A DNA stretch of 18,694 bases from positions 1 to 18,694 of the forward strand of contig JAFXPV010000002.1 in the NCBI GenBank assembly GCA_017527625.1. The letters are read 5' to 3'. Source of the DNA: Bacteroidales bacterium (GTDB taxonomy: Bacteria > Bacteroidota > Bacteroidia > Bacteroidales > UBA932). The translations under genes were made by a program, and so were the position numbers. The notes beneath the pieces were generated by a model. The model was not told the origin of the DNA, did not search any database, and worked only from the letters and a program-made list of their open reading frames with translations. Shown here piece by piece: positions 14,212 to 18,694 of this stretch (position 1 is its first letter; each line of letters starts with the position of its first letter).

Positions 14212-15463
14212 AATCGAAGAAGTCCATTGCCCCTTCTGCGGCAGAAGCGAAAACGAAGTTCCGCTGATGCTCTACGGCGAGAACGCCTGCATCTGCTCCG
14301 ACTGTGCCGAAATGGCATTCACCAAGGCAAAGGAACTTCTTCACCCCCAGAGCAGCATCAAGACGGCCGGCAAGGTGAACGGCGAGTTCTCCCTGCGCAA
14401 GCCTCACGAGATTTATGATTTCCTCAGCCAGTACGTGGTAGGGCAGGACGCTGCAAAGAAGACTCTCGCAGTGGCCGTGTACAACCACTACAAGAGGATC
14501 GAGAATGCTGAGGCAGGCAATTCGGACCTCTTCGAGAAATCCAATATCCTGATGGTTGGACCGACCGGCACCGGCAAGACCCTGCTGGCCCGCACCATCG
14601 CCAAGATGCTCAACGTACCTTTCGCAATTGTCGACGCCACAGTCCTGACAGAGGCAGGATATGTAGGTGAAGATGTGGAGAGCATCCTGACCCGCCTTCT
14701 GCAGGACGCTGATTACGACGTCAAGAAAGCAGAGAAGGGCATAGTCTTCATCGACGAAATAGACAAGATCGCCCGCAAGGGTGACAATCCTTCGATAACC
14801 CGCGACGTTTCGGGAGAAGGAGTACAGCAGGCCCTGCTGAAAATCATCGAGGGCAGCATAGTCAACGTGCCGCCCCAGGGAGGCCGCAAGCATCCCGAGC
14901 AGCAGATGATAGCTGTCGACACCAACAACATCCTCTTCATCTGCGGAGGTGCGTTCGAAGGCATAGAGCGCAACATCGGCAACCGCCTGAACACCCAGGT
15001 GGTGGGTTATACTTCCGTCAAAACCCGCTCCCGCATCGACCGTGACAACCTCATCCAGTATATCGCTCCCCAGGACCTGAGGGCCTACGGACTGATACCG
15101 GAAATCATCGGCCGTCTCCCGGTGCTCACCCACCTGAATCCGCTCGACCGCCGCACGCTGCGCGCCATCCTCACCGAGCCGAAGAACTCCCTCGTCAACC
15201 AGTACAAGGAAATCTTCCGTCTCGACGGCATCAAGCTCATCATCAAGCCGGACGTGCTGGAGTATATCGTCGACACGGCCATCGAGTTCAAGCTCGGAGC
15301 CCGTGGACTGCGTTCGATCTGCGAAATCATAATGCTCGACGCAATGTACGACGCACCCACTTCGAAGCGCAAGACATTCACTATAAACCTCGATTACGCG
15401 AAGTCCAAAGTACAAAAATCGGGAGCGATACTCGTTAAAGATACCACTCCCGTTATCGAATGA
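14198..15463 (+). CDS. clpX: ClpX, AAA+ unfoldase of ClpXP
   Basis: A 421-residue AAA+ ATPase that recognises tagged substrates, unfolds them and feeds ClpP. Zinc-binding domain: Cys11, Cys14, Cys33, Cys36. Walker A GPTGTGKT (121-128), pore loop GYVG (154-157), Walker B IVFIDEID (182-189), RKH loop (230-232) and sensor 2 GARGLRS (367-373). The ClpP-docking loop is VGY (269-271) rather than IGF. The start overlaps the end of clpP. The last about 50 bases also encode, on the opposite strand, what looks like the rho terminator. No good clpX terminator is visible; the two convergent genes are only 19 bp apart. Confidence 0.97.
   Translation: MAKSKIEEVHCPFCGRSENEVPLMLYGENACICSDCAEMAFTKAKELLHPQSSIKTAGKVNGEFSLRKPHEIYDFLSQYVVGQDAAKKTLAVAVYNHYKRIENAEAGNSDLFEKSNILMVGPTGTGKTLLARTIAKMLNVPFAIVDATVLTEAGYVGEDVESILTRLLQDADYDVKKAEKGIVFIDEIDKIARKGDNPSITRDVSGEGVQQALLKIIEGSIVNVPPQGGRKHPEQQMIAVDTNNILFICGGAFEGIERNIGNRLNTQVVGYTSVKTRSRIDRDNLIQYIAPQDLRAYGLIPEIIGRLPVLTHLNPLDRRTLRAILTEPKNSLVNQYKEIFRLDGIKLIIKPDVLEYIVDTAIEFKLGARGLRSICEIIMLDAMYDAPTSKRKTFTINLDYAKSKVQKSGAILVKDTTPVIE
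15414..15452 (-). terminator. Putative rho-gene intrinsic terminator inside clpX
   Basis: In minus-strand RNA, CGGGAGUGGUAU can pair with GUAUCGCUCCCG as a 12-bp stem including three G-U pairs around a 9-nt loop, followed at once by AUUUUUGU. It starts 31 nt after the rho stop codon. On the plus strand the wobble pairs become A-C mismatches and no U tract follows, so the signal is strand-specific. Confidence 0.7.
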
Positions 15464-15482
15464 CCTTCGTCGAGGCCGTTTT

Positions 15483-17294
15483 CTAGTTCAGAATATCCCC
15501 GTTCATAGAGATCAGGAATTCCTGGTTGTCTCTGGTCCTTTGCAGCCTGCTCTTCATAAACTCCATAGCTTCTACGGAGTTCATATCTGAGAGGTAGTTG
15601 CGCAGTATCCAGATGCGGTTGACGTGCTCCGGATCGTAAAGCAGGTCGTCGCGGCGGGTGCTGCTGAGGGTAACGTCCACTGCAGGGAAGATGCGCTTGT
15701 TGGAAAGTTTGCGGTCGAGCTGGAGCTCCAGGTTGCCGGTTCCTTTGAATTCCTCGAAGATCACGTCGTCCATCTTGGATCCGGTCTCGGTAAGGGCTGT
15801 GGCGAGGATTGTGAGCGAACCTCCGTTCTCGATGTTACGGGCGGCGCCGAAGAAGCGTTTCGGCTTCTGGAGGGCGTTGGCGTCCACACCGCCGGAAAGG
15901 ACTTTGCCGGATGCCGGCTGCACGGTGTTGTAAGCCCTGGCGAGACGTGTGATGGAGTCGAGCAGGATTACGACGTCGTGTCCGCACTCCACAAGCCTCT
16001 TGGCTTTCTCGATGACCATATTGGCAACCTTCACGTGCCTCTCAGCAGGTTCGTCGAAGGTAGAGGCGATAACCTCGGCCTTGACGCTGCGCTGCATATC
16101 GGTAACCTCCTCGGGACGCTCGTCAATGAGCAGCACTATCATAAACACCTCGGGGTGGTTGTCGGCGATTGCATTGGCTATATCCTTGAGCAATACTGTC
16201 TTACCGGTCTTGGGCTGGGCTACGATAAGACCCCTCTGGCCTTTGCCGATAGGGGTGAACAGATCCACCACGCGGACAGAAATGTTGTCGTTGTGCCCGT
16301 TGCCGGTGATGTTGAATTTCTCGTCGGGGAAAAGCGGGGTGAGGAAGTCGAAGGGCACGCGGTCGCGAACTTCTTCGGGAAGACGGCCGTTGATGCGGTC
16401 GACTCTCACCAGCGGGAAATATTTGTCGCCTTCGCGCGGAGGACGGATCTCGCCGAGAATGGTGTCGCCGTTCTTGAGTGCGTAGTTCTTTATCTGCGAC
16501 TGTGATACATATATATCATCAGGGGAGTTCAGGTAGTTGTAGTCAGAAGAACGCAGGAAGCCGTAACCGTCAGGCATAATCTCCAGCACGCCGATGGCCT
16601 TGACGATGCCCTCGAACTCGATGCGGGGCCTGGGCTGCTGATGCTGCTGGTTCTGGTTCTGATTCTGCTGATTCTGATTCTGGTTTTGCTGCTGCTGGAC
16701 TTGCTGGCCCTGCTGAGGCTGCTGCTGGCCCTGGGGCTGCTGTTCGGGAGCGGCCTGGGCTGCAGCATCGGCTTTCTGCCTGCCTTTTCTCTGCCTGGCG
16801 GGCTGCTGCTTGGGCTGGTCCTGGGCGCTTTGCTCCTTGGGCTGCTTGGGCTCCTGCTCCTGAGCTTTGGGAGCCTTGGGCTCTTTGGGCTGGCGGCTTT
16901 GCTTTGCAGGCTTCTCCTGAGCGGCGGGAGTTCCTTCTGCTGCCTTTTCTTCAGCGGGGGCTGCAGTTTTCCTGGGTCTTCCGGCTTTCTTCTTCGCGGG
17001 AGCCTGGGGCGCATCGGCAGCGCTTTCGTCTGTTGCAGGGGCGGCTTCAACGGCCTTTTCGGCCGCAGCTGCGGGTTCTGCGCTCGCCTCTACTTTCTGA
17101 GCAGCCGGCTTGGCAATCCTCGGCCGAGCCTTCTTGGGCTTGGGTGATTCATTGCTTTGTATGGCCTGCTCATCGAGGATGACGTAGATCAGGTCTTCCT
17201 TCTTGATGTTTTCAGGCTTTTTGATATTGAGTTCTTTTGCGATAGCGTACAAGTCTTCCTGACTTTTTGCGCTCAATTCGAGAATGTCGTACAT
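15483..17294 (-). CDS. rho: Transcription termination factor Rho with long disordered insert
   Basis: A 603-residue hexameric RNA-dependent ATPase that ends transcripts; E. coli Rho has 419. Residues 1-45 form the Rho N-terminal helical domain. Residues about 47-224 are a low-complexity insert, Ala/Pro/Lys/Glu-rich and then almost pure Gln/Asn. The cold-shock-type RNA-binding domain follows (about 227-301, GYGFLR at 243-248). The ATPase has Walker A QPKTGKT (360-366), the catalytic-Glu region DERPEE (391-396), Walker B VVILLDS (441-447) and Q/R-loop segments [20 protein letters not shown] (468-487). The start at 17294 gives the expected N-terminus. It is convergent with clpX and downstream of lptD, with its own promoter. 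Confidence 0.97.
   Translation of the reverse strand: MYDILELSAKSQEDLYAIAKELNIKKPENIKKEDLIYVILDEQAIQSNESPKPKKARPRIAKPAAQKVEASAEPAAAAEKAVEAAPATDESAADAPQAPAKKKAGRPRKTAAPAEEKAAEGTPAAQEKPAKQSRQPKEPKAPKAQEQEPKQPKEQSAQDQPKQQPARQRKGRQKADAAAQAAPEQQPQGQQQPQQGQQVQQQQNQNQNQQNQNQNQQHQQPRPRIEFEGIVKAIGVLEIMPDGYGFLRSSDYNYLNSPDDIYVSQSQIKNYALKNGDTILGEIRPPREGDKYFPLVRVDRINGRLPEEVRDRVPFDFLTPLFPDEKFNITGNGHNDNISVRVVDLFTPIGKGQRGLIVAQPKTGKTVLLKDIANAIADNHPEVFMIVLLIDERPEEVTDMQRSVKAEVIASTFDEPAERHVKVANMVIEKAKRLVECGHDVVILLDSITRLARAYNTVQPASGKVLSGGVDANALQKPKRFFGAARNIENGGSLTILATALTETGSKMDDVIFEEFKGTGNLELQLDRKLSNKRIFPAVDVTLSSTRRDDLLYDPEHVNRIWILRNYLSDMNSVEAMEFMKSRLQRTRDNQEFLISMNGDILN
16635..16745 (-). repeat. Gln/Asn codon-repeat tract in rho
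   Basis: Codons 184-220 of rho are almost all CAG/CAA and AAT/AAC, giving imperfect 6-12 nt repeats (on the plus strand CTG and ATTCTG units). They encode a Q/N-rich, prion-like segment. The tract is prone to slippage, so its length may vary between strains. Confidence 0.8.
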
Positions 17295-17324
17295 TAAAAG
17301 ATTATTGGTAATTGAAAGGAGAAA

Positions 17325-17340
17325 ATGCCTGAAACGGCAT
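17325..17340 (-). promoter_or_regulatory. Small hairpin in the rho leader
   Basis: ATGCC and GGCAT form a 5-bp stem with a 6-nt loop in the predicted rho 5' leader, about 30 nt before the start codon. No U tract follows on the minus strand. Many bacterial rho genes are autoregulated in the leader, but nothing here proves that. Confidence 0.3.
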
Positions 17341-17361
17341 AATCCTCAGTGGAATGCTTTG

Positions 17362-17391
17362 CAAATATAGCAAATAAATCGGAATTGCAAA
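17362..17391 (-). promoter_or_regulatory. Putative rho promoter with -33 and -7 elements
   Basis: On the minus strand TTTG (17391-17388), an 18-nt spacer and TATATTTG followed by C (17369-17362) match the two-part Bacteroidota promoter, with a spacer about one base shorter than usual. It lies directly after the lptD stop codon, and the predicted leader is about 60 nt. Confidence 0.7.
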
Positions 17392-17395
17392 CAGC

Positions 17396-18694
17396 TTATT
17401 TATCCCAGTAGCTGGACGCCTTCTTGAACTGCAGCAGGTCGGCAAGCGCAGATGCGTTCGCGGCTATGCGGAAACTCCAGCTCTCCCACGTTCCCTGAGG
17501 CACCCAGGATACCGATATGTTGAAGCAGTGCAGGTCGTATGTCGCGCTGAGCTGTGTTGTGGTCAGGGCCAGTTTCGTCAGGTCGAAACCGGTGTTGAGC
17601 GACAGGTTCAGGGCCTTGGTCAACTTCAGCTGGGCGGAGGCGCTGATGGTGCTGGTGAAGTTGTTGACTTTCTGCAGCATTCCATTGACGTTCTTGTAGG
17701 AGGCCGAATATGCGAAGTTGGCGTTGAGGTTGAGCGACCAGGGCGACGAAGGGTTGAGGTAATAGAGCCATCCTCCGGGGATATACTCTCCGGTGACAGG
17801 GTGGTAGTACACCCTGTAATAGTCGGGCGAACTCGAAGGGTCGGCTTCCGATTTGCCGTCATTTCCGTCGATGCGTCCTTCTCCGCTGAAAGAGTAGGAG
17901 AGGGAGGCGCTGGCGTTGGTGATCCTGGCTATCCTGAAACCTTTTTCCTGGATGATGTTGAAGGTGTTGATGCGCTTGCCCTGATTGTCGACGGCATAGG
18001 GGTCAAGAGTCATATTACCGTTGATTCCGAGCTTGCCGAACACGGTGGTCGAGCCGGAAATCGATATGGTCGACAGATTGAGCGAGTCCGCCAGGAAATT
18101 GTAGTTTCCGCTTATCGTCAGCTGGTCGAGCAGCTTGACCTTGGTGGTGGCGACTCCGGTGGAGTCCTTGTCGTCGCGAACCTTCGCTTCGAGGTTGTTG
18201 CCGAAAGAGAAGCCGAGCGACATTGACTTGCCTTTTGAAGGAGGGGAGTACATCATACCGCTGTATTTGTTGTACTCTTCCACCACTTCCTCGCCCTTGG
18301 CGTTGACGTACCTGAGGGTGGTGTAGCCGTTGGCAGGGGTTCCGAGCTCGGGTTTGAACGAGAAGCTGAAGCTCGGGGTTATCATATGGCGGATGGCTTG
18401 CAGCTTGCCCTTCGGGTTGAAGTTGAACATACCGTAGATACGCGTGCTCATCGAGATGCCGCCGGAGTAGTTCTGGGTTATGCCGAAGGTGCTGAACTGG
18501 TCGGTCATCTTGGAGATGACTTTCTGGGCCTCAGGATCGTATTCTCGGATGTTCTCCCTGAAATACCAGTTCATTCCGTAGGAGATTGAAGGCGAGAAGT
18601 TGAAGTATTTGAGGAGGGTGAACTGAGGGAGGCCGATGGCGAAGTTGTGCGTCATTCCGTTCTCCATCTTGTTGATCAGGCCGGGGTCCTTGAG
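17396..18694 (-). CDS. lptD: LptD-like outer-membrane LPS assembly protein (5' end outside window)
   Basis: The C-terminal 432 residues of a large beta-barrel protein; the frame stays open to the window edge. Alternating hydrophobic/aromatic strands run throughout, for example KYFNFSPSISYGMNWYF and HMITPSFSFSFKPEL. The end, SWVPQGTWESWSFRIAANA followed by a short SYWDK tail, matches my recollection of the Bacteroidota putative LPS-assembly protein LptD, which inserts LPS into the outer leaflet. The periplasmic OstA-like half would lie beyond the window. The stop is only a few bases from the rho -33 element. Another outer-membrane barrel cannot be fully excluded from the C-terminus alone. Confidence 0.85.
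   Translation of the reverse strand, partial: LKDPGLINKMENGMTHNFAIGLPQFTLLKYFNFSPSISYGMNWYFRENIREYDPEAQKVISKMTDQFSTFGITQNYSGGISMSTRIYGMFNFNPKGKLQAIRHMITPSFSFSFKPELGTPANGYTTLRYVNAKGEEVVEEYNKYSGMMYSPPSKGKSMSLGFSFGNNLEAKVRDDKDSTGVATTKVKLLDQLTISGNYNFLADSLNLSTISISGSTTVFGKLGINGNMTLDPYAVDNQGKRINTFNIIQEKGFRIARITNASASLSYSFSGEGRIDGNDGKSEADPSSSPDYYRVYYHPVTGEYIPGGWLYYLNPSSPWSLNLNANFAYSASYKNVNGMLQKVNNFTSTISASAQLKLTKALNLSLNTGFDLTKLALTTTQLSATYDLHCFNISVSWVPQGTWESWSFRIAANASALADLLQFKKASSYWDK

Noticed and set aside
14072..15415. A long minus-strand open frame opposite clpX
   Set aside because: Another antisense shadow; ClpX motifs are complete on the plus strand and the shadow product resembles nothing. Similar frames opposite era (9413-10330) and rho (15624-16505) were dropped for the same reason.
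15464..15484. Possible clpX terminator (CCTT...GAGG then CCGTTTTCT)
   Set aside because: The stem is only 4 bp with one wobble pair and the T tract is offset by three bases; too weak to call.
15483..15486. CTAG is also rare in the window
   Set aside because: CTAG depletion is widespread in bacteria and not informative, unlike the CATG deficit.
15513..15524. Perfect 12-bp palindrome CAGGAATTCCTG in the rho 3' coding region
   Set aside because: It has no loop and no U tract, and it encodes conserved Rho residues. A protein site cannot be excluded but nothing supports one.
16635..16745. Repeats considered as a CRISPR array or minisatellite
   Set aside because: The repeats are Gln/Asn codons in frame within rho, with no spacers and no conserved repeat unit of CRISPR length.

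Overview
This is an 18.7 kb piece of an ordinary bacterial chromosome, almost certainly from a high-G+C member of the Bacteroidales (phylum Bacteroidota). Evidence: promoter elements of the TAnnTTTG type in front of most transcription units, no Shine-Dalgarno leaders, a VGY loop in ClpX where proteobacteria have IGF, a Rho with a long disordered insert, a Bacteroidota-type ParC (KGRGSRGN motif, no GyrA box) and a Bacteroidota-type LptD barrel. By eye the G+C content is in the upper fifties, which would fit Alistipes-like or related lineages, but the genus cannot be settled from this window. No tRNA, rRNA, CRISPR array, insertion sequence or prophage gene was seen. No gene-free stretch exceeds about 105 bases.

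Layout. Positions 1-1171 (minus): a two-part GNAT-fold protein followed by the first 14 codons of a protein with a twin-arginine signal, cut by the window edge. Positions 1260-3007 (plus): an acyl-adenylating enzyme translationally coupled to an acyl carrier protein. A strong bidirectional terminator (3035-3072) separates these from a minus-strand M13 metallopeptidase lipoprotein (3090-5099). Positions 5195-6085 (plus): a protein of the chloramphenicol acetyltransferase / 2-oxoacid dehydrogenase E2 fold that lacks the catalytic histidine. Positions 6076-12099 (minus): a tight cluster transcribed pyrF, rluB, era, parC, aroK. Positions 12202-15463 (plus): the proteostasis operon tig-clpP-clpX. 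Positions 15483-18694 (minus): rho, preceded by the C-terminal barrel of lptD.

Function. The pyrF-to-aroK unit mixes pyrimidine synthesis, 23S rRNA modification, 30S assembly, chromosome decatenation and aromatic amino acid synthesis. tig-clpP-clpX couples nascent-chain folding to ATP-dependent proteolysis. lptD and rho are essential housekeeping genes. The left-hand group (acyl-AMP ligase, ACP and GNAT-fold protein) looks like a small acyl-transfer module. I suggest, as inference only, that it may belong to bacterial sphingolipid (ceramide) synthesis.

Striking non-gene patterns. (1) The tetranucleotide CATG is almost absent: I find one copy where roughly 60-70 would be expected, and Met codons are preceded by T-ending rather than C-ending codons. 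This suggests restriction avoidance or methylation-driven mutation. (2) All three divergent intergenic regions carry opposed -7 promoter elements separated by 11-12 nt, a repeated architecture. (3) The intrinsic terminator of rho appears to lie inside the 3' coding end of clpX and folds well only in the rho-sense RNA.
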